A stretch of 64,000 bases of DNA from Mycobacterium sp. 852002-51163_SCH5372311 (GCF_001667115.1 NZ_LZIJ01000109.1:1-64000); one strand, 5' to 3'; counted from the first letter of the stretch, positions 1 through 7,980 are shown. The notes: generated by a model not told the origin, from the letters alone. Translations and numbers: made by a program.

Positions 1-1350
1 CAATACATCGCACCCGAGCGCCTCGACAGCAGAGCAGAAGATGCCCGCGCCGACATCTATTCGCTGGCCTGCGTGCTCTATGAATGCCTGACCGGACACC
101 CGCCCTTCGAGGAAGACACGATGGCGCGCCTGGTCGCCGCACACCTGAGTACCCCCCCGCCGCGACCCTCGACCACCCAACCCAATGTGCCTCCCGCTGT
201 CGACGAGGTCATCGCGACCGGCATGGCCAAAGACCCCGACCAGCGATACGCGACCACAGTGGAGTTTGCCGATGCCGCCCGCGACGCGATCACCGAGCCC
301 ATTCAGCGACCGGCAGCGAATCCGACGCGAATCCGAGAGACACAGCCGGCACCCAATGTCGCGACCGACCAGCCAGCGACCGTGAAGGCCGCGTCACCGC
401 CCCCCGCCAAGCCGGCTCCGCTGGCGCGACCGGCGCCGCCCACCCCGGCAAGGCCCGGCGGCATCAGTCGGCGCCTCCTAATCGCAGTCATCGTCGGCGC
501 TGTCATTTTTGTCGTTCTCCCCCTTGCCGGAATAGCGGTGACCGTCGTAGGTCAACACATTTCGTCGTCACCTCCAACATCGTCGCCGACCTCGAAGTCG
601 CAGACGGTGCTGCCGTTCACCGGCCTCGACCACCCCTACGGTGTGGCGGTGGATGCCGCCAGCACCGTCTACGTCACCGACAACGGCAACCATCGGGTGG
701 TGAAGTTGGCGGCGGGCTCCTCGAGCCAGGAGGTGCTGCCGTTCACCGGCCTCAGCTTCCCCGACGGTGTGGCGGTGGATGCCGCCGGCAACCTCTACGT
801 CGCCGACAGTGGAAACAAGCGGGTGTTGAAGTTGGCGGCGGGCTCCTCGAGCCAGGAGGTGCTGCCGTTCACCGGCCTCTTCGAACCCGACGGTGTGGCG
901 GTGGATGCCGCCGGCACCCTCTACATCACCGACCACGTCGGCAACCCTCGGGTAGTGAAGTTGGCGGCGGGCTCCTCAAGCCAGGAGGTGCTGCCGTTCA
1001 CCGGCCTCAGCTTCCTCGGGGGTGTAGCGGTGGACACCGCTGGCAACCTCTACGTCGCCGACAGTGGAAACAAGCGGGTGTTGAAGTTGGCGGCGGGCTC
1101 GTCAAGCCAGGAGGTGCTGCCGTTCACCGGCCTCAGCGAACCCCACGGTGTGGCGGTGGATACCGCCGGCACCCTCTACATCACCGACTACGACAACAAG
1201 CGGGTGGTGAAGTTGGCGGCGGGCTCCTCCAGCCAGGAAGTGCCATTCACCGGCCTCAGCTTCCCCTACGGTGTGGCGGTGGATGCCGCCGGCACCCTCT
1301 ACGTCACCGACTACGGCTACGGTCAGGTGCTGAAACTGCCGACGAAATAA
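1..1350 (+). CDS. Ser/Thr protein kinase with NHL-type beta-propeller (3' part, start outside window)
   Basis: The reading frame is open from base 1 and encodes the last 449 residues of a PknD-like eukaryotic-type kinase. It begins in the kinase activation segment/APE region (QYIAPERL), followed by the C-lobe motif DIYSLACVLYECLTG. A proline/alanine-rich linker leads to one membrane segment (about residues 158-182, RRLLIAVIVGAVIF). After it come six near-identical blades of about 42 residues, each of the form LPFTGL..P.GVAVDAAG.LYVTD.GN.RVVKLAAGSSSQ, which in known PknD forms an extracellular sensor propeller. The repeat units are almost identical as DNA too (period 126, 126, 129, 126, 126 bases from position 607). 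The kinase catalytic residues lie outside the window. Several mycobacterial kinases share this layout, so the exact orthologue is uncertain. Confidence 0.9.
   Translation, partial: QYIAPERLDSRAEDARADIYSLACVLYECLTGHPPFEEDTMARLVAAHLSTPPPRPSTTQPNVPPAVDEVIATGMAKDPDQRYATTVEFADAARDAITEPIQRPAANPTRIRETQPAPNVATDQPATVKAASPPPAKPAPLARPAPPTPARPGGISRRLLIAVIVGAVIFVVLPLAGIAVTVVGQHISSSPPTSSPTSKSQTVLPFTGLDHPYGVAVDAASTVYVTDNGNHRVVKLAAGSSSQEVLPFTGLSFPDGVAVDAAGNLYVADSGNKRVLKLAAGSSSQEVLPFTGLFEPDGVAVDAAGTLYITDHVGNPRVVKLAAGSSSQEVLPFTGLSFLGGVAVDTAGNLYVADSGNKRVLKLAAGSSSQEVLPFTGLSEPHGVAVDTAGTLYITDYDNKRVVKLAAGSSSQEVPFTGLSFPYGVAVDAAGTLYVTDYGYGQVLKLPTK
607..1345 (+). repeat. Six tandem 126-bp repeats encoding propeller blades
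   Basis: Copies begin near 607, 733, 859, 988, 1114 and 1240. The third unit is 3 bases longer and the sixth lacks one codon at its start. The stretch encoding LAAGSSSQEV is nearly invariant between copies at nucleotide level, which suggests recent duplication or gene conversion. It is in frame throughout. Confidence 0.9.
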
Positions 1351-1802
1351 GTCGCCGCCAATGCCACTTCGCATCACGTCGCGATCTCGACACGCTTTGC
1401 CGTGACGCGGACGGTATCGGAGGTCGAGCGCCCTCGCCGCGATGTTCATCGCCCGCGCCGCGCCCCTCGCGGTCCCGCCACCGCACGTGGTCGGCCCGAA
1501 CAGTGTTGCGGGCCGGTTGCGCAGACCAACGGAGTCGCCAACTGCGCGCCACACAGCCCAGTTCTCAAATCCACAAAGGGTGCGCGACAACTTACTGGAA
1601 CACAGCGTGTTTCACGACGTTTCATTGCGTGTCATGGCCCGGTGAATGATCCGAGATCTGGCAAGGATTTTCACTGTCCATCAGGGCGCAACGGCATCCG
1701 CGGCTTTACCGTTGCAGGTATGGAACGCCGTGACAAGGATCAGCGCAGGGACCCGCGCGCAGGGACTGGCCGCGAAGCGCAATCCGCGAACCGCGAACTG
1801 GG
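1351..1802. other. 452-bp stretch with no supportable gene
   Basis: Open frames here are arginine- and proline-rich read-throughs without a domain, good start or ribosome site. It separates the kinase from the integrative element and could contain the element's left end. I looked for a second copy of the tRNA-Met 3' end (such as GGATTCGAACC) and found none. Confidence 0.5.
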
Positions 1803-2618
1803 ATGAGCTGGAGTGCGCTCGCCTGGGCGACGGACTCAGATGTCGGGCCCACGACGACAAAGTTCATCCTCATTCTGCTGGCGAACAAAGCAGACGAGAA
1901 CTTCTCCTGCTACCCCTCTGTTCGGACGCTGATGACCGAGGCCAATGCCTCCAGGAGCACCGTCCTGCGTGCACTCAAGAATCTGGAGGCACGCGGCTAT
2001 ATCACTCGACGGCCGCAGTTTCATGATTCCGGGGCGCGACGATCGTCTCGCTACTACCTGAATCATCCTCGCGCACCACATGTTTCGCCCCAAACGGCTA
2101 CGACACTCCCCAGTCTCGGTCTGACACTCCCCCGTCTCGATCTGACACGGGCCCCGTCACCGCATGACACGGGGACGGTGTCAGAGCGCCACCCCACGGG
2201 GGTGTCACAGCGAGACCCCTTGAACCCATCATGTGAACCCCCATCCGAACCAGGCGATGATGCCGCACGGATTCTGGAGACACTGACTCGGACGTGGAAG
2301 CTGCGCGTTGACGCGGCGCGTAGCCTCCTGCCGAGCATCGAGTCTGCCTTGGCGCGCGGTTGGCCGGCGACAGATCTCGCCGAGCAGCTGACCCGGAACC
2401 CAGACGGGGTGCGCGATCCGGTCCGCGTGCTGGCCCGGCGTCTCGGCAGTCTTGGGCCAGTGCCAAATTCATCTATAGCGGCCGTGCCGTGGTGTGGTGA
2501 ATGCGAGGACGCGCATTCTCGCACGATCACGGTCATTCAACCCGGCGGAACCGAAGCAGCGCGGTTTTGTCCACAGTGCAGCCCGCAAGTCCACAGGCCT
2601 CGTCCATGCGAAGAATGA
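1803..2618 (+). CDS. Helix-turn-helix protein of the integrative element (replication-initiator type)
   Basis: 271 residues. The N-terminal 85 residues look like a winged helix: FILILLANKADENFSCYPSVRTL, then SRSTVLRALKNLEARGYI, resembling the DNA-binding domain of replication initiators and helix-turn-helix proteins carried by actinobacterial integrative plasmids and prophages. The middle is a low-complexity Thr/Pro/Ser linker. The C-terminus carries Cys pairs (WCGEC near 230 and FCPQCS near 258) that could bind zinc. It lies just upstream of excisionase and integrase in the same direction, the usual order in small integrative elements. The ATG at 1803 is preceded only by a weak ribosome site. 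The replication role is inference; a regulator of excision is the alternative. Confidence 0.65.
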   Translation: MSWSALAWATDSDVGPTTTKFILILLANKADENFSCYPSVRTLMTEANASRSTVLRALKNLEARGYITRRPQFHDSGARRSSRYYLNHPRAPHVSPQTATTLPSLGLTLPRLDLTRAPSPHDTGTVSERHPTGVSQRDPLNPSCEPPSEPGDDAARILETLTRTWKLRVDAARSLLPSIESALARGWPATDLAEQLTRNPDGVRDPVRVLARRLGSLGPVPNSSIAAVPWCGECEDAHSRTITVIQPGGTEAARFCPQCSPQVHRPRPCEE

Positions 2619-2651
2619 TCCGTCCAACTTATGGAAAGGTGGTGAATCATC

Positions 2652-2834
2652 TTGGAGAGCAACGTGTTAAATGACCTTCCCCTGCTGCTCGCGGTACCCC
2701 ACGCCGCGCGGCTGTTGGGAATCAGCCGTGCCGCAGCCTATCGGTTGGTGGCCTCCGGCGAACTGCCGGTGCGTCGGCTCGGCGGCCGCGTTTACGTCTT
2801 GACCTCGGGACTGCGTGAGCTGGTGGCGTCGTGA
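2652..2834 (+). CDS. Excisionase / AlpA-like small HTH protein
   Basis: 60 residues. LLAVPHAARLLGISRAAAYRLVASGELPVRRLGGRVYV is the pattern of MerR-superfamily excisionase (Xis/HTH_17) proteins that bend attachment-site DNA to steer the integrase towards excision. Its stop overlaps the integrase start (GTGA, 2831-2834), so the two are probably translationally coupled. The start is taken as TTG at 2652, about ten bases after a GGAAAGGTGG stretch; a GTG at 2664 is possible. Confidence 0.8.
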   Translation: MESNVLNDLPLLLAVPHAARLLGISRAAAYRLVASGELPVRRLGGRVYVLTSGLRELVAS

Positions 2835-4162
2835 AAGGCGTAGTGCACCAGCGTGGCTCGACGTGGTACTACAAGTTCCGCCTGCCCGAGCGAGACCCGT
2901 CAACCGGCCGGTATCCCTGGATCACCAAGGGCGGCTTCGACACCGAGCGCGAAGCCTGGAAGGCGTGCCGTGATGCCATGCGCGATGCCGACCGCGGCCG
3001 GGTGGTCAAACCGTCGACCCGCACGGTCGCGCAGTTCCTGACCGAATGGCTCGCCGCGGTCCAACCGGCACTCGACGCCACGACGTGGCGCAGTTGGAGC
3101 GACTACGCGCGTACCTATGTCATCCCGCACATCGGCGCCGAACGCCTGCAACGACTCGACGAACCCCAGTTGCTCAGGCTCTACACCAAACTGCTGACCG
3201 AGGGCCGCGTCAAGCGCGACAACGACTCCGTCATGTACGCGTACTGGTCAAAATGCAGTGCCGCCGGCGACCCACCCACACCACGGCAGCTTTCTGAGGC
3301 CTGCAAGACGACAATCCACGCGGCTCGCACCGCGGTGCGGCGTTACCGGGTAGGCATTGTGCCCAAACCGGTTTCGCCGGGCCTGGCGCCTAAGACCGTC
3401 CGCAATGTCCACGCCTTCCTGCATCGGGCGCTAGTCGACGCCGTCGCCTGGAAGTACCTCACCGACAACCCGGCCAGCAATGTGAAGCCGCCGCGCCGCC
3501 CGCGAACCCGCCGCATGGTGTGGAAGCCCGAGGAGATCCGGACTTTCCTCGCATCGATCCGCGACGATCGGTTCGCGGCGCTGTTCCTGCTCGAACTCAC
3601 CACGGGCATCAGGCGTGGACAGGTTTGCGGTCTGAAGTGGTCCGATGTCGATCTGGATGCCGGGGTGATCACCGTGCACGACAATCGCGTGGTGGTCGGT
3701 GGCCGGGCGCTTGACAAGGCCGGGGGGAAGACCCGCAACGCCGACCAGACCATCTCGATCGACCGTGCCACAGTCGCCGCACTGCGCCGGTGGCGCGAAC
3801 TTCAAGACAGCGAACGCGAATTCTTCGGCGACGCCTACCACCCCGGCGACTACCTGTTCACCTACCAGGACGGCCGACCGCCGCATCCGGACACGATCCG
3901 ACAGCGATTCGCCCGACTGGCGGCCGCAGCGGGCCTGTCCCGCATCACCTTCCACGACCTGCGCCACTCCTACGCCACCGGGGCGCTGCGGGCCGGTGTC
4001 AGCCCGAAGGTAATCAGCGAGCGCATCGGCCATGCCAATGTCGGCTTCTTCCTGGAGACTTACGCTCACGTGTTGGGCAACGATGACCGCGAGGCAGCGG
4101 AGCAGGCAGCCGAATTCCTGCTCGGCGGCGCCTGGGAGTCGGATACCGAGCCGACGAGCTGA
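2831..4162 (+). CDS. int: Tyrosine recombinase (phage-type integrase)
   Basis: 443 residues. The N-terminus (about 1-60) is an AP2-like arm-binding domain (STWYYKFRLPE), followed by a SAM-like core-binding domain (65-215, with an insert near 135-165) and the catalytic domain. Visible catalytic residues are Arg261 (TTGIRRGQV), a Lys near 300, His375 and Arg378 (FHDLRHSYATG), His401 (IGHANV) and the nucleophile Tyr411 (LETYAHV). All are present, so the enzyme should be active. The GTG start overlaps the excisionase stop. The presumed target is the initiator tRNA-Met 3' end 1.06 kb downstream, although the toxin-antitoxin pair lies between. Confidence 0.93.
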   Translation: MKGVVHQRGSTWYYKFRLPERDPSTGRYPWITKGGFDTEREAWKACRDAMRDADRGRVVKPSTRTVAQFLTEWLAAVQPALDATTWRSWSDYARTYVIPHIGAERLQRLDEPQLLRLYTKLLTEGRVKRDNDSVMYAYWSKCSAAGDPPTPRQLSEACKTTIHAARTAVRRYRVGIVPKPVSPGLAPKTVRNVHAFLHRALVDAVAWKYLTDNPASNVKPPRRPRTRRMVWKPEEIRTFLASIRDDRFAALFLLELTTGIRRGQVCGLKWSDVDLDAGVITVHDNRVVVGGRALDKAGGKTRNADQTISIDRATVAALRRWRELQDSEREFFGDAYHPGDYLFTYQDGRPPHPDTIRQRFARLAAAAGLSRITFHDLRHSYATGALRAGVSPKVISERIGHANVGFFLETYAHVLGNDDREAAEQAAEFLLGGAWESDTEPTS

Positions 4163-4184
4163 CCTGCCGGATGAGGAATGTTGC

Positions 4185-4204
4185 ATATAACCTTTAAGTT
4201 ATAT
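4185..4204 (+). promoter_or_regulatory. AT-rich palindromic operator/promoter of the toxin-antitoxin operon
   Basis: ATATAAC-N6-GTTATAT is a perfect 7-bp inverted repeat in very GC-rich surroundings, ending two bases before the toxin ATG at 4207. TATAAC within it is a plausible -10 element, giving a very short or absent leader. Autoregulation by the antitoxin is inferred from how such operons usually work. Confidence 0.55.
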
Positions 4205-4206
4205 TA

Positions 4207-4560
4207 ATGTCGATGTACTGGGAAGTGATCCTGCTCGAGGAGGTCGAACGCTGGTATTTCACGCTCGACGAGGACGCGATGGCCGCGGTCACTGGCGCCA
4301 TCGACCTGCTTGAGCTGGAAGGACCAACGCTGGGCCGGCCGACGGCGGACAAGGTCAACGGGTCGAAGTTCCATAGCATGAAGGAGCTGCGGCCTGCGGG
4401 CACTAGCATCCGGATCCTGTTCATCTTCGATCCCCAGCGGCAGGCGATCCTGCTGCTGGGCGGTGACAAGGTAGGCAACTGGAGAAGCTGGTACGACAAG
4501 AACATTCCGATAGCTGAGCGGCGCTACGAGGACTGGCTAGCGACTGAGGGAGGTGAATGA
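4207..4560 (+). CDS. HigB/RelE-type toxin (phage Gp49-like family)
   Basis: 117 residues. The pattern WEVILLEEVERWYF..L, then KFHSMKELRP.GTSIRILFIFDPQRQAILLLGGDK and WYDKNIPIAERRYEDWL is typical of the Gp49-like branch of the RelE superfamily, which in studied members are ribosome-dependent mRNA endonucleases. The toxin precedes its antitoxin, the order seen in HigBA systems, and the stop overlaps the antitoxin start (ATGA at 4557-4560). It lies between integrase and tRNA, so it probably stabilises the element against loss. Toxicity is not shown by sequence. Confidence 0.85.
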   Translation: MSMYWEVILLEEVERWYFTLDEDAMAAVTGAIDLLELEGPTLGRPTADKVNGSKFHSMKELRPAGTSIRILFIFDPQRQAILLLGGDKVGNWRSWYDKNIPIAERRYEDWLATEGGE

Positions 4561-4892
4561 CGATGGCACGCAACTGGCGTGAGATTCGTGCCGATGCCAT
4601 CGCGCAGGGTCGTCTGGACCCAGACCGCGCCGATGCTGCGCGTAAGGAGATGCACGATGCCGTCCAGGCCCAGCGCCTCGCTCACATTCGCAAGGCGCAT
4701 GGTCATGCTCGTCAGGCCGACGTCGCGGCTCTCATGGGTGTCTCGCAGGCGCGGGTGTCCAAGCTCGAAAGCGGAGACCTATCGCACACCGAGTTGGGCA
4801 CCTTGCAGTCCTATGTCGCCGCACTGGGCGGAAACCTACGAATCGTCGCGGACTTCGGCGAAAGCACTGTGGAACTAACGGCTGATGGCTGA
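4557..4892 (+). CDS. HigA-type antitoxin, XRE-family DNA-binding protein
   Basis: 111 residues. The helix-turn-helix is HARQADVAALMGVSQARVSKLESGDLSHTELGTLQSYVAALGG (about residues 49-91), a standard Cro/C1-type domain. The N-terminal 45 residues are charged and helical and may contact the toxin. Translation is coupled to the toxin by a four-base overlap. It should neutralise the upstream toxin and bind the palindrome at 4185-4204. Confidence 0.85.
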   Translation: MTMARNWREIRADAIAQGRLDPDRADAARKEMHDAVQAQRLAHIRKAHGHARQADVAALMGVSQARVSKLESGDLSHTELGTLQSYVAALGGNLRIVADFGESTVELTADG

Positions 4893-4902
4893 CCGCCTCG
4901 GG

Positions 4903-5142
4903 TTATTCGGGCCGAGGCCGTCGCTCAGCGAGAAACTTCTGCACCGACGCTGACCGCACGTAGCCGGCCGGGACTGACCGGTCCTCCAGCTTCGCCGAGG
5001 CCTTGGTGGATCGCACCGCGATTCGCTTCACGACGTCTTTCGTCACAACACGACGCGCCACTACCCACACCTCCCTACCGGTGATCTCAGACGCCAAGGC
5101 TATCGCTGGCTGCGCAGTAAACCCGGCCGACAATGCGCTCAT
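4903..5142 (-). CDS. Small basic protein of unknown function near the attachment site
   Basis: 79 residues from an ATG at 5142. The part REVWVVARRVVTKDVVKRIAV and onward is rich in Lys, Arg and Val and looks protein-like, unlike the upstream continuation of the frame, which is just the tRNA read as protein. It converges on the antitoxin gene with a 10-base gap. I recognise no family. It could be an element-borne DNA-binding protein or not a gene at all; there is no clear ribosome site. Confidence 0.35.
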   Translation of the reverse strand: MSALSAGFTAQPAIALASEITGREVWVVARRVVTKDVVKRIAVRSTKASAKLEDRSVPAGYVRSASVQKFLAERRPRPE

Positions 5143-5176
5143 TAGCTTCGCTAATGTTCCCAAAAGTGTTCCCAAA
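5140..5176. repeat. Palindrome and two tandem 12-bp direct repeats next to the tRNA (possible integrase arm sites)
   Basis: CATTAGC-TTC-GCTAATG (5140-5156) is a perfect inverted repeat. It runs into TGTTCCCAAA at 5155-5164, repeated exactly at 5167-5176. Short direct repeats spaced about one helical turn apart, close to an attachment core, resemble arm-type sites bound by the N-terminal domain of tyrosine integrases. The role is inferred. Confidence 0.4.
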
Positions 5177-5182
5177 GGGCAT

Positions 5183-5220
5183 GGAAATGGCCCCCAGGCG
5201 TGCGCCTGAGGGCCATTTCC
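5183..5220 (-). terminator. Strong hairpin immediately 3' of tRNA-Met
   Basis: GGAAATGGCCC pairs perfectly with GGGCCATTTCC, and an inner CAGGCG/CGCCTG stem caps a short loop. It starts two bases past the tRNA CCA end on the minus strand. No long T-run follows, so it may act as a processing or termination signal for the tRNA. Confidence 0.6.
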
Positions 5221-5222
5221 GC

Positions 5223-5299
5223 TGGTAGCGGGGACAGGATTCGAACCTGCGACCTCTGGGTTATGAGCCCAGCGAGCTACCGAGCTGCTCCACCCCGCG
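5223..5299 (-). tRNA. tRNA-Met (CAT), initiator type
   Basis: 77 bases including an encoded CCA. The anticodon CAT lies at 5265-5263. Three consecutive G-C pairs (GGG/CCC) in the anticodon stem and a mismatched first acceptor pair (C1 opposite T72) mark it as the initiator tRNA rather than the elongator. The T-arm GGTTCGAATCC is intact. The integrative element lies against its 3' end, and the complete 3' sequence is preserved. Confidence 0.95.
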
Positions 5300-5358
5300 T
5301 CGGTAAACGCAAGGTTACCCAACGCTCGCCGGGCCACCAAATCGCGGCTCAGGGGACT

Positions 5359-5895
5359 TCAGTGCGATGGCCGGTTGAGCCGATAGCGGCGCACGATGTC
5401 ATCCATCCATTCCGGGTCGCCGTAGGTCAGCCCGTACTTCTCCGCGAGTTCGCCGAACTCGGACAGCTCATGAAGTGGGGTGCCAACCGCACCGCCGATG
5501 TGGTCACCGAGCAGTTCGCTGAGTTCCCTGAAGTAGTTCTCGAATCCCCCCGGCGTGATGATCTCGACGATGCGACCGGGTTCGTTGCCCGCGTTCCACA
5601 TCGCGTGCATTTGCCCGCGGGGCTTGGTGATGTAGCCACCCGGGCCCAGGACCACTTCGCTGTCGTCGGAGCGGAACCCGATCTCACCGGTCAGCACGAA
5701 GGAATGTTCGTCTTCGCGGGTATGCCGATGCGCCGCGGTAATGAAGCCCACCTCGAACGGATGCTCGACGATGGACACCTCACCCCCGTTGGTCTTGCTA
5801 GACAACTTGAAGACCGCCCCGAAGCCGGGAAGCGCGGCATAGTCGCCTTCGCCGGGCTGCACGACGCTGACTCCGATTCCAGTCGGGTCTGCCAT
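5359..5895 (-). CDS. Cupin-domain protein
   Basis: 178 residues. The central cupin core has HPFEVGFITAAHRHTREDEHSFVLTGEIGF (metal-ligand pattern H.H....E) and the second motif PRGQMHAMWNAG. Such single-domain cupins bind a metal and act as dioxygenases, isomerases or sensors; the substrate here cannot be told. The ATG at 5895 is chosen because AGGAGG sits seven bases upstream; a longer frame would overlap the nitroreductase gene. It follows that gene in the same direction with a 41-base gap, so the two are probably co-transcribed. Confidence 0.85.
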   Translation of the reverse strand: MADPTGIGVSVVQPGEGDYAALPGFGAVFKLSSKTNGGEVSIVEHPFEVGFITAAHRHTREDEHSFVLTGEIGFRSDDSEVVLGPGGYITKPRGQMHAMWNAGNEPGRIVEIITPGGFENYFRELSELLGDHIGGAVGTPLHELSEFGELAEKYGLTYGDPEWMDDIVRRYRLNRPSH

Positions 5896-5936
5896 GTCAG
5901 ATACCTCCTGTTCCAGTGAGAACTGCCGAGTGTCAG

Positions 5937-6641
5937 TCAAACCGCTGCGGCCAGCCCGGACGTCGCATCGCCATGCGGCGGCCACAGCGGCTGGGGTACC
6001 TCGACGCCGAATGGCGAATCCCAGTGGTTGCGGGACGAAACCTCATGCACCGGACGGCGATTGGCGGCGACGCCCCACTTTCCCCGTGGGTACCCGAGGG
6101 TCAGCATGGCCGACATCTTCCAGCCTTCCTCGACGGGCACGCCCAGTAACTCGTTTACCCTGTCCCTGAAATTGTTCAGCACCATCGTCATTACGCCTCC
6201 CACACCCTCGGCCCGGGCGGCCAGCAACACACTCCAGATCGCCGGGTAGATGTTGGCGCCGCCGAGGTCGTCGATGGCGAAGACGAAGAGCAACAGGGGA
6301 ACTTCCTCGAAATGGTCGGCCAGATAGTCCCCGGAACCTTTGATTCGGCGCATCGTTTCCGCGTGAGCGGCCGGGTCGGCACCGGGTGCGGCCGCGACCA
6401 TCGGTCCCGTCCCGGTCCTGAATTTGTCGTATTCCAGGGCGCGGGCCTGCCGGAACAGTTGAGCGAACTCACGTATGAGTGCTGGATCGTCAACGGCCAC
6501 AAAGTGCCAGCGTTGGGTGTTACCGCCGTTGGGTGCGCGCACGGCCGCGTCGAGGATGCGCGCCTGCACGTCCAGCGGAACTGGATCCGGCCGCAACCGC
6601 CGCATCATTCTGGTGGTGTACAGCGCTTCATAGACGTCCAT
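5937..6641 (-). CDS. Nitroreductase-family flavoprotein
   Basis: 234 residues. The N-terminal TTRMMRRLRPDPVPLDVQARILDAAVRAPNGGNTQRWHFVAVDD is the FMN-binding signature of the nitroreductase family; the C-terminal half has the matching VGGVMTMVLNNF and LTLGYPRGKWG segments. Members use FMN and NAD(P)H (some mycobacterial relatives use F420 systems) to reduce nitro compounds, quinones or enones. It leads the two-gene unit with the cupin. The start ATG at 6641 follows a GGAG-containing ribosome site. Confidence 0.88.
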   Translation of the reverse strand: MDVYEALYTTRMMRRLRPDPVPLDVQARILDAAVRAPNGGNTQRWHFVAVDDPALIREFAQLFRQARALEYDKFRTGTGPMVAAAPGADPAAHAETMRRIKGSGDYLADHFEEVPLLLFVFAIDDLGGANIYPAIWSVLLAARAEGVGGVMTMVLNNFRDRVNELLGVPVEEGWKMSAMLTLGYPRGKWGVAANRRPVHEVSSRNHWDSPFGVEVPQPLWPPHGDATSGLAAAV

Positions 6642-6876
6642 TTGTCCGCTCCTTCCACTACTTGCCGTGTCCTCAGTTTGCGCGGTGTGCAGTCAACCCA
6701 CCGCCGGGTTTGCGGCCGTCTTTCCCACAAAATCCGACATTCGCTTCCGAGCAGACGTTGCCTACCGCCCGCGCAGCTGGACTCGATTGCCGATATCACC
6801 AGCCGCTCAACGCTTTTCATAGCCGACACATGAGCCTGCTCCCGTCGGCGACCATTTCAGGGCATACTGTTGCCCC

Positions 6877-7890
6877 GTGCAGGTCGACATGATGACGATT
6901 CCGCAGCCACTGGGCAAGATCGGTGAGCTGGCCCGCCGAACGCAGGCCGCCGGCTTCTCCGGCCTGCTGTTCACCGAAACCGGCCGGACGGCCTATTTGA
7001 ATGCCGCCGTCGCATCGCAGGCCGCGCCGGGGCTGGAGCTGTCCACCGGGGTCGCGGTGGCATTTCCGCGCAGCCCGTTCGTCACGGCGGCAGCGGCGTG
7101 GGAGCTGCAGGAAGCGACCGGCGGAAAGTTCCGGCTCGGGCTGGGCACCCAGGTGCGCACGCACGTGGTGCGGCGATACGGCATGCCGTTCGAGCACCCG
7201 GGTCCGCGGTTGCGCGACTACGTGCGTGCCGTGAAGGCATGCTTCGCGGCGTTCCGCACCGGAACGCTCGACCACCACGGGGAGTTCTACGACCTCGACT
7301 ACATCACTCCGCAGTGGAGTGCGGGCCCCATCGAGGCGCCGGATCCCAAAGTCGATGTCGCAGCGGTGAATTCGTGGATGCTGCGGATGGCGGGCGAAGT
7401 CGCCGACGGGGTCCATGTCCATCCTCTCGGCGAGCCCGGCTATCTCACTCGGCACGTAGTGCCGGAGGTCGCCGAAGGCGCGGCGAAAGCGGGACGCTCG
7501 CCGTCGGACATCGCGATGATCGTTCCGGTGATGACGATCGCCGGCGACACCGACGAAGAGCGCGCCAACCAACGGGAGTTGGTGCGGGCCAGCATGAGCT
7601 TCTACGGCAGCACACCCAACTATTCGTTCATCTGGGAAGAGGCCGGTTTCGAGGGCACGACCGCACGCATTCGGGAAAAGCAGAAGGCGGGCGACTTCGC
7701 CGGCATGGCCGCACAAATCACCGACGAGCACATCGCCGCCTTCGCCACCGAGTCCACCTGGGACGGCCTCGCCGACGCGCTCACCGACAAGTACGGCGGG
7801 ATCGCCACGCGTCTGGTGCTGTACAACGCACTCGGCGATCACGAGCGCTTCGAACGCTATGGCGAGGTTGCCCGCCGAATGCAACGGTAG
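6877..7890 (+). CDS. F420-dependent LLM-class oxidoreductase
   Basis: 337 residues from GTG at 6877. The luciferase-like (beta/alpha)8 pattern is clear: QAAGFSGLLFTETGRTAYL, ELSTGVAVAFPRSPFVTAAAAWELQEATGGKFRLGLGTQV, ADGVHVHPLGEPGYLTRHVVPEV. It most resembles the mycobacterial TIGR03617-type F420 oxidoreductases. Substrate unknown. It stands alone between divergent nitroreductase and convergent UPF0182 genes and ends at a palindromic repeat that can terminate transcription from both sides. Confidence 0.88.
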   Translation: MQVDMMTIPQPLGKIGELARRTQAAGFSGLLFTETGRTAYLNAAVASQAAPGLELSTGVAVAFPRSPFVTAAAAWELQEATGGKFRLGLGTQVRTHVVRRYGMPFEHPGPRLRDYVRAVKACFAAFRTGTLDHHGEFYDLDYITPQWSAGPIEAPDPKVDVAAVNSWMLRMAGEVADGVHVHPLGEPGYLTRHVVPEVAEGAAKAGRSPSDIAMIVPVMTIAGDTDEERANQRELVRASMSFYGSTPNYSFIWEEAGFEGTTARIREKQKAGDFAGMAAQITDEHIAAFATESTWDGLADALTDKYGGIATRLVLYNALGDHERFERYGEVARRMQR

Positions 7891-7894
7891 CCGG

Positions 7895-7958
7895 CCGCGA
7901 GCGTGCGCAAATTGCCATGGTTTACGGCGTGTCGGCGTACAAACACGCACGCTCGCGG
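7895..7958. repeat. Dispersed palindromic repeat, copy A (bidirectional terminator-like)
   Basis: CCGCGAGCGTGCG (7895-7907) pairs perfectly with CGCACGCTCGCGG (7946-7958) around a 38-base loop that contains GGCGTGTCGGCGTAC. It lies between two convergent genes. The same core, on one strand or the other, recurs at 48.5, 49.0 and 63.0 kb. Confidence 0.75.
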
Positions 7959-7980
7959 CAGAAGTTACTCGCGCCAGAGG

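Noticed and set aside
607..1345. Regular repeats as a possible CRISPR array
   Set aside because: The repeats are contiguous, in frame and encode propeller blades; there are no spacers.
1351..1802. Left attachment site of the integrative element
   Set aside because: No copy of the tRNA-Met 3' sequence found; the left end may lie outside the window.
5143..5340. Upstream continuation of the small minus-strand frame through the tRNA
   Set aside because: It reads SVARWAHNPEVAGSNPVPA, the usual artefact of translating a tRNA gene.
6817..7950. 377-codon minus-strand frame opposite the F420-type oxidoreductase
   Set aside because: No family pattern, and the + strand gene is clear.
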